A stretch of 64,000 nucleotides of DNA, taken from positions 1 through 64,000 of the forward strand of contig JBOGTU010000005.1 of assembly GCA_050695655.1 (NCBI GenBank), read 5' to 3'. The position numbers were made by a program, and so were the translations under genes. This document shows positions 17,222 to 24,809 of the stretch, in pieces (within the stretch, counting starts at the first letter, position 1; each line of letters begins with the position of its first letter). The notes under the pieces were generated by a model. The model worked only from the letters and a program-made list of their open reading frames with translations. It searched no databases and was not told the origin of the DNA. Source of the DNA: DATKQD01 sp050695655. GTDB lineage: Bacteria; Chloroflexota; JAJPGV01.

Positions 17222-19141
17222 CGGCTCGTCGTGGAGCGGCGCGGTTTCTCGCAGTACGCCGCGCATGCCGCGCAGCCCCTGGCCCATGCGGGAGCGATAT
17301 GCGCGCATAATGTCCTGCGCGTCGATCTGCCCCACCAGCCGGCGCGAATCGGGCGCGTCGATCACCGGCAGCCAGGGCAGGTGACGGCTGGCCAGCCGTT
17401 CGAGCGCCAGGTCCAGTGTGTCCTCGCGACCCGCGCACACAGGATCCGTCGTCATCACCTGCTCCACCAGCACCACGGCCAGCTCGTGCGCGGCGGCCCG
17501 GGCGATGTCGCCACGGGCAATCACGCCCACCAAACGACCATCCTGCACCACCGCCGCGGAATGGGTGCCGTTTGCTAGTGAATCCAGCACCAACTCGGCG
17601 TCGGCCAGCAGGTCGCGAGGGTGCAGCGGCCGGGGCGGCTGGCCCATGGCCTCAGCCACGGACATGCTGCCCAGCAGGGGAAAAGAGAGCTCCATCCGGT
17701 GGGCGGGCGAGTCGGCCCGCGTGGGCCGCTGGCTGGGGAACAGTGTGTCGTGCCCAACCACCCAGGTGGCGATGCCCACGGCGATCATGGCTGGCGCCAG
17801 CAGCGACAGGTTGCCGGTCATCTCGCCCACCATCAACATCACCGCGACGGGCACATGCGAAATGCTGCCGAATACAGCCATCATGGCCACAATCACGAAC
17901 GGCGCGGCAGTCAGCGGCATATCCGGAAACAACCCGGCTGTGAGGCGCCACAGCAGCGCACCCAGCAACCCACCGATCACCAGGCCGGGGCCAAAGGTGC
18001 CCGCGCTGCCACCGGAGCCGATGGTCAGGGATGTGGCCAGGATCTTGGCGAACGGCAAAAGCACCAACGCCCACAGCGGAATGGCCAGCAGCCGCGGATC
18101 CATGGCCACTTGAAGCCACCCGTAGCCCATGCCCAGCGTTTGCGGCAGCACCAGCCCGATGAGCCCCACCAGCAGGCCGCCGAGGGCCGGCTTCATCTCG
18201 CGCGGCACGGCCACCCGTTTGGTGACGCTCTCCAGCCAGCGAAAGGTACGCGCGTAGAGGATGCCCACCAGCCCTGAGCCAAGTCCCAGCGCGGCGAAGT
18301 ACAGCAGCTGCAACGGCTGCTCGAACTGGAAGGCCGCCTGATCGCCAAACAGCGGTGTCCAACCGGCCCAAATGCTGAAGGTGGTGTAGCTGATCACGCT
18401 GGCTACGAGGGCAGGAATGATCACCTCGGGCTCCAGGTCGCCGGTATACAAGATCTCGGCGGCGAGCACCGCTCCGCCCAGCGGTGCGCGAAAAATGGCC
18501 GCGATGCCGGCCCCGATGCCAGCGGCCACGGCGATGCGGCGGTCATGCGCATCCAGCTTGAGGTGCCGGCCCAGTATGGAGCCAAAGGCGGCGCCGATGA
18601 GCGCCATCGGCCCCTCAGGCGCGCCGCTGCCACCCGAGCCGATGGTGATTGCCGTGGCCAGGATCTTCACCGCCGGAATGCGCCCGTCCAACGCGCGGTC
18701 CTGGTGAAAGGCCTCGATAGCCGTGTCGGTGCCATGTCCGCTGGCGTCGGGCGCGAACCAGCGCACAACCAGGCCACACAGCAGCCCGCCGAGTGCGAGG
18801 ACCAGCGGCAGCGCCCAGGGCCGAGCCATGGCCACCACTCCGTTCGTCCCCTCGCCGGCGGAATCGGGCGGCAGATAACCTATGAGCCTTCCCAGGAACA
18901 GGCTGGTTGAGACGCGAATAGCCAGCGCCAAGGCGATAGCCGCCAGGCCGGTCAGCAAACCAATCAGCGCGGCCAGTGGCAACCAGCGGCGCAACGTTTT
19001 TTCGCTGAGCAGCCCGGAGGCCGAGGTGCCGAACCACAGTGAGGGGTGGCCGCCACGCCCCCGCCACCAGCGCCACCACCGGGCGCCCGCTGCGCGCAGA
19101 TGCGCGCCAGGATCGGGCTTGGGTGGCGCGGCGTCGGGCAC
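17210..19141 (-). CDS. ClC-family chloride channel/transporter with C-terminal CBS pair
   Basis: A 643-aa membrane protein that conducts or exchanges chloride, or a related anion, with protons. After a roughly 50-residue Trp/Arg-rich N-terminus come the ClC helices. The first filter region reads DASGHGTD, the helix-F motif GSGGSGAPEGPMALIG keeps the gating Glu (about E176), and GSGGSAGTFGPGLVIGG is the second half of the pore. Two CBS domains follow from about residue 485 (MGQPPRPLHPRDLLADAEL and VEQVMTTDPVCAGRED), a common nucleotide-sensing regulatory unit. An operator-like palindrome lies 24 bp upstream of the start and may place this gene under the neighbouring TetR protein. Confidence 0.93.
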   Translation of the reverse strand: MPDAAPPKPDPGAHLRAAGARWWRWWRGRGGHPSLWFGTSASGLLSEKTLRRWLPLAALIGLLTGLAAIALALAIRVSTSLFLGRLIGYLPPDSAGEGTNGVVAMARPWALPLVLALGGLLCGLVVRWFAPDASGHGTDTAIEAFHQDRALDGRIPAVKILATAITIGSGGSGAPEGPMALIGAAFGSILGRHLKLDAHDRRIAVAAGIGAGIAAIFRAPLGGAVLAAEILYTGDLEPEVIIPALVASVISYTTFSIWAGWTPLFGDQAAFQFEQPLQLLYFAALGLGSGLVGILYARTFRWLESVTKRVAVPREMKPALGGLLVGLIGLVLPQTLGMGYGWLQVAMDPRLLAIPLWALVLLPFAKILATSLTIGSGGSAGTFGPGLVIGGLLGALLWRLTAGLFPDMPLTAAPFVIVAMMAVFGSISHVPVAVMLMVGEMTGNLSLLAPAMIAVGIATWVVGHDTLFPSQRPTRADSPAHRMELSFPLLGSMSVAEAMGQPPRPLHPRDLLADAELVLDSLANGTHSAAVVQDGRLVGVIARGDIARAAAHELAVVLVEQVMTTDPVCAGREDTLDLALERLASRHLPWLPVIDAPDSRRLVGQIDAQDIMRAYRSRMGQGLRGMRGVLRETAPLHDEPLGG

Positions 19142-19164
19142 TATGCTAGAAGTATTGCATAAAA

Positions 19165-19176
19165 GAACGACCGTTC
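19165..19176. promoter_or_regulatory. Operator-like palindrome GAACG-AC-CGTTC
   Basis: A perfect 12-bp inverted repeat with a 2-bp centre, in the short region between the ClC start (19141) and the tetR gene (19327). The size and form fit TetR-family operators. The same motif with one base changed in the centre occurs at 42533-42544, and 14 of 15 surrounding bases are identical (AGAACGAxCGTTCAG). Confidence 0.55.
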
Positions 19177-19197
19177 AGTTGAAATTTTTGGAGAACG

Positions 19198-19324
19198 CTG
19201 GAAGTTTGGCCGGAAACAGGCCGCGGCGGCCGGGTGGGGCGGGCCAGGAGCGTCGGCTCAAATCGAACGGGGTGCTGCAGGGGGTGGATGGAGGGCGCTT
19301 ATGGCTTTGCGCCCAAACTTCCAG
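19198..19324 (+). repeat. Palindromic element, copy A (127 bp)
   Basis: The ends are perfect 12-bp inverted repeats, CTGGAAGTTTGG and CCAAACTTCCAG. The interior aligns along its whole length with copy C (42604-42729, same orientation) and with the reverse complement of copy B (19942-20069). Shared landmarks are CGCGGCGGCCGGGTGGGG near the left, then CGTCGGCTCAAATCGA in the middle, then GCGCTTATGGCTTTGCG next to the right end. It ends 2 bp before the tetR start codon. It carries no gene and no clear target-site duplication. Confidence 0.9.
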
Positions 19325-19326
19325 CC

Positions 19327-19929
19327 GTGCCTAAAACCAGCACCCAGCACGACACAGCGCGCCGCGCCCAGATCGTGGCCGCCGCGGCCGGCTGCTTCGC
19401 CCGAAGCGGCTTTGCCGCCACCACCATCCCCGACATCGTGCGCGGGGCTGGGCTGAGCACCGGCTCCATCTACCACTACTTCAGCAGCAAGGAGCAGCTG
19501 TTTCTGGCCGTAGTGGCGGAATACGTGGCTGTATACGATGAAGCCTTCTTCGCTGAGCTGCAGCGCCCGGGTGCACCTCTGGAGCGCCTCGAGGCCGGGT
19601 TCGTTCACCTGCAGGCGGAGCTCGCGGCGCAGTCACCCGCGCGGGCACGCATCGCCCTGGAGCTGTGGTCGCGCGCGCACGACGTGCCAGACCTGCGCAC
19701 CTGGTTAGCGGAGGCTCGCGAGCGGCGCATCGCGGCGATGGTGAGCCTGCTGAGCGAGCTGTGCGCTGCCGGTGAGCTCAGTCCCACCGAGGTGGCTGAT
19801 GGCGCTGCCCGCCTCATGGCTCTGGCCGATGGCCTAGTGGTGCAGCGGGCCTGCGCCGACTTCGCCGCGCTGCCCGGCACGCCACTGGCCGCCGGTCTGC
19901 GCGGCCTGCTGGGCAGCGGAACGGGCTGA
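19327..19929 (+). CDS. TetR-family regulator enclosed by inverted repeat elements
   Basis: A 200-aa TetR-type repressor. The N-terminal helix-turn-helix (about residues 15-60) includes RRAQIVAAAAGCFARSGFAATTIPDIVRGAGLS-TGSIYHYFSSKEQLF, with the classic GSIYHYF recognition-helix end. The C-terminal ligand domain is of the BetI/TetR_C-like type and its ligand is unknown. The GTG start falls 2 bp after the right end of palindromic copy A, which leaves no ordinary ribosome site, and the stop lies 12 bp before inverted copy B. It is divergent from the ClC gene, with a palindrome in the shared promoter region, which suggests autoregulation and ClC control. That link is inference. Confidence 0.9.
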   Translation: MPKTSTQHDTARRAQIVAAAAGCFARSGFAATTIPDIVRGAGLSTGSIYHYFSSKEQLFLAVVAEYVAVYDEAFFAELQRPGAPLERLEAGFVHLQAELAAQSPARARIALELWSRAHDVPDLRTWLAEARERRIAAMVSLLSELCAAGELSPTEVADGAARLMALADGLVVQRACADFAALPGTPLAAGLRGLLGSGTG

Positions 19930-19941
19930 AGCCGCTCGTCG

Positions 19942-20069
19942 CCGGAAGTTGGCCGCAAAGCCATAAGCGGCCCTCCACCGACCCTCTGCAACAGCCACTC
20001 CGATTTGAGACGACGCTCCTACGCAACTCTGCGCGGCGGCCGCGGCATGCTTCCGGCCAAACTTCTAGG
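19942..20069 (-). repeat. Palindromic element, copy B (128 bp, inverted relative to A)
   Basis: It reads CCGGAAGTTGGCC at the left and GGCCAAACTTCTAGG at the right, inverted repeats with one missing T on the left. Its reverse complement matches copy A over the whole length, including AGGAGCGTCG, CTCAAATCG, TGGAGGGC and CGCTTATGGCTTTGCG. With copy A it brackets the tetR gene in inverted orientation. Confidence 0.9.
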
Positions 20070-20092
20070 CCACAGGCATACCGAAAACAGAC

Positions 20093-20320
20093 TCACCTTC
20101 GCTGCCCGAGCACAATCTCCTCGGCCTGAATCACCGCCAGCAGGCGGTCCATCTCACGGTGCTGGAACTCATCATCCGGCAGCTGGCGGAGCAGCCCACG
20201 CGTGCGAAAGCAATCCGTATGAAAGCACAGGTCGGTGAGGCTGATGATCAGCTCGCCCGGACGGAAGCGGCAGTCACACTCAGTGCAGCGGCCGGGTGCC
20301 TGCGCGATTGCAACTCTCAT
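20093..20320 (-). CDS. Small zinc-finger-like protein
   Basis: A 75-aa protein with a likely metal site: RCTECDCRF near residue 12 and CFHTDCF near residue 32, giving C-x2-C and C-x-H-x2-C ligands about 20 residues apart, as in small treble-clef zinc fingers. The rest is a charged helix (DDEFQHREMDRLLAVIQAEE). The full family is unknown to me. It is in the accessory stretch between palindromic copy B and the HEPN/MNT pair, on the same strand as the latter. No clear ribosome site precedes the ATG. Confidence 0.6.
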   Translation of the reverse strand: MRVAIAQAPGRCTECDCRFRPGELIISLTDLCFHTDCFRTRGLLRQLPDDEFQHREMDRLLAVIQAEEIVLGQRR

Positions 20321-20378
20321 GTTTGCGCCAGTGCTTTAGAGCTTACCCCCGTTTGGCCCAGCCCGCGCGGCAAGAGAG

Positions 20379-20753
20379 TCAGCCAGGGAGTCTGGCGGTA
20401 ACGCCATCGAGGATGGCCTGATACTCGCTTGCCAGAAGCGATTCCAGATCCGAAGCTGTCACCGTGACGTCCGGCCAGTCTCGAGCACGTTCGCTTCGCT
20501 GCTTCAGTTCCAGGTAGTACCGGACGATCTCAGGCAGCTCTTGTGTCAGCAGCCGTTCTCGGACGTCGTGGCTCGTCGCCCGGCGTCGCTCCTGAATCAG
20601 ATGTGTGTTGATCCGATGCAAGGCGGAGTAAAACAACGCCGTGAGGGCCTACCGAGGCTTTCCCACTGCCAGGAGGTCGTGGCAGTCCTGCAAATCCTCT
20701 TCGGCACGGTCCCAGTACTGGCGCGCCTCGGTACTAAGCCCGCTCAGTTCCAA
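20379..20753 (-). pseudogene. HEPN-domain protein interrupted by an in-frame TAG
   Basis: The frame reads LELSGLSTEARQYWDRAEED..LLAVGKPR, then TAG (20649-20651), then ALTALFYSALHRINTHLIQE..RRRATSHDVRERLL and on to the stop. Both halves belong together: HEPN proteins typically read RWALTxxFYSALH here, so TAG most likely replaces a Trp codon (TGG). The second half carries the R-x4-6-H motif (RRRATSH) of HEPN ribonucleases. The likely TTG start is 3 bp beyond the stop of the upstream MNT-like gene, in the same frame. It is either a recent nonsense mutation in a toxin gene, a sequencing error, or a shorter protein starting at the TTG at 20636. Confidence 0.65.
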
Positions 20754-20756
20754 TGC

Positions 20757-21086
20757 TCAGCGGCGGTCGAACAGGACTTCACCCTGGTGAGCGGCCATCA
20801 TCCTGCTCCTCGACCACTCGCCGGACACCTCGCTCAGATTGAGCAGCTGAAATTCGACCCGGTCATCGACGTTCGAGAGCCACGCCAGCCAAACATCAAT
20901 GACTGCCAGCTCGTGCGCAGACTTGTCTTCTGCCGCGTCGACGTAGACGGCAAGGATGCGGTCGTCTGGCTCGTAGGTTACGAGCTTGACGGATGGGTCA
21001 GACTCCCCAAGCGCGGCGCCCAGCTTCATCAACCGCTTGTGATCGGCGGGGGTCAGCCGCGTCCTTGCCAGAGCTTTGCCAGCCAT
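20757..21086 (-). CDS. Putative MNT-like partner of the HEPN protein
   Basis: A 109-aa protein directly upstream of the HEPN frame. Its ending, VEFQLLNLSEVS..RSRMMAAHQGEVLFDRR, closely resembles the end of minimal nucleotidyltransferases (VDVVDLN..LLRxxIxxEGxxLYER), the antitoxins of HEPN/MNT pairs. The middle DDRILAVYVDA would match the SDxDLAVxxD strand, but the GSxxxG loop and the full catalytic acid set are not visible, so it is probably catalytically altered. ATG at 21086 is preferred to a start at 21146. Codon usage is less GC-biased than in the housekeeping genes, which suggests acquisition. Confidence 0.5.
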   Translation of the reverse strand: MAGKALARTRLTPADHKRLMKLGAALGESDPSVKLVTYEPDDRILAVYVDAAEDKSAHELAVIDVWLAWLSNVDDRVEFQLLNLSEVSGEWSRSRMMAAHQGEVLFDRR

Positions 21087-21123
21087 CACAGCAAAGTATG
21101 GCAGGCTCAGGGTCGTAGGCACA

Positions 21124-21150
21124 CCGGAAGTTGGGCGCTTGGCCAAAAGG
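21124..21150. repeat. Possible collapsed remnant of the palindromic element
   Basis: CCGGAAGTTGGGCG followed directly by CTTGGCCAAAAGG looks like the two ends of the palindromic element with the interior lost. It lies between the MNT-like gene and the LigD gene, at the far side of the accessory stretch that begins with copies A and B. The match is short and could be chance. Confidence 0.2.
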
Positions 21151-21173
21151 ATCGCTGAGAGGGCACTCCGCGA

Positions 21174-22187
21174 TTACTCCTTTGGCGGCACCTTGCGGGC
21201 TCGGCTGGGCGCTACACGCGGCGGCTCGCCGGGCATCTTCGGATATACCGGTGGCCAGGGCGCATCCGGCAGCCCCGCGGCGGTATCACGCTCGTGCATG
21301 GCCAGGAGCGAGTCCAGCGTCTGCGGCGACATCTTGGCCCACGGGTCGCCCGCGGCTTGTGCCCGCTCCGGCACAGTCGCCATGGTCAGCGCGTTGGGCT
21401 CGATCGCGTCCAGCTCGCCCCAGCCGAACGGCGTTGATACTTGTGCCCCGGGCCGGGCCCGTACTGACCAGGCGCCGAAGATGGTCTTGTGTGGCGCGTT
21501 CTGGTTGTAGTCGATGAACACGCGCCGGCCGCGCTCCTCCTTCCACCAGGCCGCGGTCATGAGCTCCGGCCGGCGGCGCTCCAGCTCGCGGGCAACCGCA
21601 ACGGCCGCGTTGCGCACCTGGTAGGACGTCCAGCGGGGCTGGAGGCGAAGGTAGACGTGAATGCCCCGGTTGCCAGTGGTTTTGGGCATCGCACTCAGCC
21701 CGTGCTCCTCAAACAGCCGGCGCACCTCACCGGCCGCCTCCTGGACCATGGCGAAGGTGACTCCGGGTGACGGGTCGAGGTCGATGCGCAGCTCGTCCGC
21801 GTGCTCCGGGTCTTCCGCGTGGGAAGGCCAGACGTGGAAGCCAATGCAGCCCAGGTTGACCGCCCAGATCACATGGGCCAGATCGGCCGCGACGAGCGCG
21901 TCGGATGTAGTGCCATTGGGCGTGCTGACGATTGCCGTTTGGAGCCATTCCGGCCGCGACTCCGGGACGCGCTTCTGGAAGAAAGAGGGGCCGCCTGCTC
22001 CGTTCGGGAAGCGCTGGAGGAGAATCGGGCGGCCCTGCATCGCGCGGAGCAGTGGCTGCGCGACGGCCTGGTAGTAGCGGACGAGATCCAGCTTGGTTTC
22101 GCCCCGCTCGGGGAAGAAGACCTTGCTGGCGTTGGTGATGGCGATCTCATGCCCAGCGGCTTCGACCAGAACTGTGCCGTCAGCCAT
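21174..22187 (-). CDS. ligD: Stand-alone LigD polymerase domain (archaeo-eukaryotic primase type)
   Basis: A 337-aa protein equal to the polymerase domain of LigD, which fills ends with (ribo)nucleotides in bacterial non-homologous end joining. Recognisable are ITNASKVFFP, RFPNGAGGPSFFQKRVP, IWAVNLGCIGFHVWPS, the metal-binding DELRIDLDPSP, KTTGNRGIHVYL and RVFIDYNQNAPHKTIFGAWSVRARPGAQVSTPFGWGEL. No ATP ligase, phosphoesterase or Ku gene is fused or adjacent. ATG at 22187 precedes the family N-terminus; a GTG at 22232 is possible. Chloroflexota and actinobacteria often encode this domain as a separate gene. Confidence 0.93.
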   Translation of the reverse strand: MADGTVLVEAAGHEIAITNASKVFFPERGETKLDLVRYYQAVAQPLLRAMQGRPILLQRFPNGAGGPSFFQKRVPESRPEWLQTAIVSTPNGTTSDALVAADLAHVIWAVNLGCIGFHVWPSHAEDPEHADELRIDLDPSPGVTFAMVQEAAGEVRRLFEEHGLSAMPKTTGNRGIHVYLRLQPRWTSYQVRNAAVAVARELERRRPELMTAAWWKEERGRRVFIDYNQNAPHKTIFGAWSVRARPGAQVSTPFGWGELDAIEPNALTMATVPERAQAAGDPWAKMSPQTLDSLLAMHERDTAAGLPDAPWPPVYPKMPGEPPRVAPSRARKVPPKE

Positions 22188-22322
22188 TGTGGGGTCGCCT
22201 GAGCCGCTCAACCGTGCCGGCTTCAAATTCACACGGCTGAACCGGTGTGCTGCCTGCCATCGTGCTTCAGCTTAGCTGGTGGCGCGGCCACGATCGCCCA
22301 AACGGCCCGCGAGCTGCCGGAG

Positions 22323-23756
22323 TTACCCCTCGGCCATCACCTGCGCGACCGCGCTTTCGATGGCTGTCCCTTCAAAGAACGCGGGGTTCATGCTGGCGTG
22401 CAGGCGGAGCGGGTTGGTGAACGTCATCTCGCGTACGTCTTGCTCGGACATGAGGCCATGCTCCACCATCTCCCACACCTCCGGCAGCACATCGGTGAAG
22501 TCCGTCACGTCCCAGTGGCCGACATCCGAGCCCAGCATAGCCTTCAACCGGCCCGGCATGCGCGGGTCGAAGGCCCAGGCATTGCCGGCATCGTCGGCCT
22601 CGCAGCCAAAGTAGAAGTTGCGCGTGAAGAGGTCGATCAGCTCGCGCTTGGAGCTCACCTCAAGGCGGGCGTAATCATCGAGCGATTCCGTCTCGCGTTC
22701 CACCAGGTCTGTCAGCTGGAGTGCGGCCAGGGTCTCATCAGCCTTGCTTCTCAGGGCCGCGTAGCCGTAGCGGTCGAACAGCTCGCGCAGCCGGCTGGTG
22801 TCCAGATTTGTCGGCTTGAGGTGCTGCTCCATGGCGGCGAAGTGTCGCTTCTCCCAGCCTCCCACCAGGTTGCACAGAAGCTCCACGCCAAAAGCAACGC
22901 CCCCCTCCAGAAACGAGAAGGTGAGCGTTGGGAAGCGCCGCACCACGCCGCCGAGGAACAGCGCCTTGGCCAGCGGCGCATGCGAATCCGCGGCATGGCC
23001 CAAGCGGTTGAATTCGCCATTGCTCACGGAGAGGCGGTTGAACCAGCCGTTGCTGCCCTGGTGCACCGTCACCGCGACGCCCAGCTCCAGGCAGCGCTGC
23101 CACAGCGGGTCGTAATCCCAGGGGTTGTCGAGGCCCAGGGCATCCACGTAGTACGGCACGCCGGCCAGCGCGCCCGCGTCCCTGGCATAGGCCGGGATGG
23201 GCCGCTGCAGCGAACCTTTGAAGCTGGCGGCCTTCAGGCCCAGCTCACCGTGTGCATGATTCAGCTCCTCAATCGCCTCCTGGGGGCTGTGGCAGGGGAT
23301 GAGCGCGGCGGGCGTGAGGCGGTACTTGTAAGGAGCGAACACATCCGCAACCATGTTGTTGTAGGCGCGGCACAACGCGCGCCGAAGGTCCTCGCGCGCC
23401 ATGGTATTGGCAGCCAGGCAGCGCGTGGGGTAGATCACGCCGTAGTCGATGCCCAGCTCGTCCATGCGCTCGGCCAGCAGGCCCGGCAGCATGCTGCTGG
23501 CGAAATCGAGCGTGTTGCCGGTGGTGATCCACCAGTTGCCCCGGCCAAGGCGCCTGGCCCGGCGCTCCTCCCAGCTGGCCTGGTACCAAGCTCCACGCCG
23601 CCCTTGCACTTGCCGGTACTCTTCGGCCATGTCGCCGCCGGCCACCGCGCGCAGGTAGTCCACCAGCACGGGAATGGACTCGATCCAGTGCCCGTCGCCG
23701 TCCAGAATGGGATGATTCAGCTGTTGGCGGATGCGCGCCGCGTCGCCAGTTGCCAC
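22323..23756 (-). CDS. Amidohydrolase-2 family metal-dependent hydrolase
   Basis: A 477-aa TIM-barrel hydrolase or decarboxylase related to ACMSD. The N-terminal metal motif is DGDGHWIES (D-x-H), ALGLDNPWDYDPLWQRCLELGVAVTVHQGSNG carries the mid-barrel His, and MLGSDVGHWDV has the late Asp. LTFSFLEGGVAFG matches the family's second His region, although the His is replaced here. Several parts (WWITTGNTLDFASSMLPGLL) fit a group found with CoA-ester and aromatic degradation genes. GTG at 23756 has GGAGGG 9 nt upstream. The substrate is unknown. Confidence 0.82.
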   Translation of the reverse strand: MATGDAARIRQQLNHPILDGDGHWIESIPVLVDYLRAVAGGDMAEEYRQVQGRRGAWYQASWEERRARRLGRGNWWITTGNTLDFASSMLPGLLAERMDELGIDYGVIYPTRCLAANTMAREDLRRALCRAYNNMVADVFAPYKYRLTPAALIPCHSPQEAIEELNHAHGELGLKAASFKGSLQRPIPAYARDAGALAGVPYYVDALGLDNPWDYDPLWQRCLELGVAVTVHQGSNGWFNRLSVSNGEFNRLGHAADSHAPLAKALFLGGVVRRFPTLTFSFLEGGVAFGVELLCNLVGGWEKRHFAAMEQHLKPTNLDTSRLRELFDRYGYAALRSKADETLAALQLTDLVERETESLDDYARLEVSSKRELIDLFTRNFYFGCEADDAGNAWAFDPRMPGRLKAMLGSDVGHWDVTDFTDVLPEVWEMVEHGLMSEQDVREMTFTNPLRLHASMNPAFFEGTAIESAVAQVMAEG

Positions 23757-23820
23757 GGTTCTCTGCCCTCCGCCTGCATGTTGCCGGCTCCCGCGGCGGG
23801 AGCCGCGAGCCATTATGCAC

Positions 23821-24783
23821 TCAGCGCCGGGGGCGGTCCTGCCGGCGCGAGCGCCGGGCAAAGGGTGACAGGGAGCCCAGCAGGCGGGGCCGCAGCTCGG
23901 ATGTGGGTGGCAGCGTGCCATCCATCAGTTGGCGGCGCGTGCTTTGCCAGCTCTCCAGCGCGGCCGTGCACTGTTGCTGGTACGCCTCCAGCGCCGGCTC
24001 GCCTTCCGCCAGCAGGCGGCTCAGCTTCTGCAATTCCTTGGCCGCATCCTCTAACGCGGCGCGCAGGCTTTCGCTGTTCCGTGCGATATTCCACCGCGCA
24101 ATGGCGCCCAGCTCGTCATTCACCGTCTCCAGCTCGGCCAGGCCGCGGCCGCTCAAACGCCCCACTTCGCGCCAGGTGGGCGCGCCCACCAGTCCGTGCA
24201 GGAGCCCCTCCAGCACCAGGCGTGGCAGCAGCTCGCTGGCGCTCAGCAGACCATCGTGCTCCTGGGCGGTCGTGAAATAGGGCTGCGCGCCGAATCCGCG
24301 CACCAGGGCGCTCATGGTGTCCAGCGCCGCTGCCTCCGCCCGCGGGGTCGCGTCCAGGCAATAGACAGCGCCGCGCAGCGCCTGTGCCGATGCGTCCGCC
24401 GCGGGCAGCCTTGCGTGGTCGATCACGGGGCGGCCGGCGAGAAAGTGCACGCTCTCCGGCAGCACCTCGGCGGCGGTCGTGGCTGGCGCCATCCACAAGC
24501 TCGTGCTGCTCACCACGGCGCCCGGCTCGAATGCCTGGCGCAGGCCGCGGAGCAGCCCCGGCAGCACGTCGTCGGGCACCGCCAGCAGCGTAACCGCCGC
24601 CCCCTCAACCACGTCTCGCGCGCCGCGCGCAAGCGCCTGTACGGCGCCGTGCGCCAGCGCTGCCTGGGCGTTTTCGGGGTGGGCATCGTAGCCGGTCACC
24701 GTCTCGAACAGCTGACTGGCGCGCGCGGCCAGGCCGAGTGCCGTGCCCAGGTAGCCCAGGCCAACGATCGCCAGCTTTGCCAT
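23821..24783 (-). CDS. Prephenate dehydrogenase-like protein (TyrA family)
   Basis: A 320-aa NAD(P)-dependent dehydrogenase. The N-terminal Rossmann motif is AIVGLGYLGTALGLA, followed by VTGYDAHPENAQAALAHG and VTLLAVPDDVLPGLL. PESVHFLAGRPVIDHAR and EHDGLLSASELLPRLV match the prephenate dehydrogenase body, where the catalytic His of SHLPH is not clearly kept. The C-terminal 80 residues form a helical, basic extension. It may be a true tyrosine-biosynthesis enzyme or a relative acting on another substrate. It is divergent from gltX, 26 bp apart. Confidence 0.75.
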   Translation of the reverse strand: MAKLAIVGLGYLGTALGLAARASQLFETVTGYDAHPENAQAALAHGAVQALARGARDVVEGAAVTLLAVPDDVLPGLLRGLRQAFEPGAVVSSTSLWMAPATTAAEVLPESVHFLAGRPVIDHARLPAADASAQALRGAVYCLDATPRAEAAALDTMSALVRGFGAQPYFTTAQEHDGLLSASELLPRLVLEGLLHGLVGAPTWREVGRLSGRGLAELETVNDELGAIARWNIARNSESLRAALEDAAKELQKLSRLLAEGEPALEAYQQQCTAALESWQSTRRQLMDGTLPPTSELRPRLLGSLSPFARRSRRQDRPRR

Positions 24784-24809
24784 TGAACGTGGATGGTAGC
24801 ATCGGGTGA

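Noticed and set aside
22245..24275. A 676-codon open frame on the plus strand opposite the amidohydrolase and TyrA-like genes
   Set aside because: It is the antisense shadow of two real genes in GC-rich DNA; the product is rich in His, Arg and Ala without any domain.
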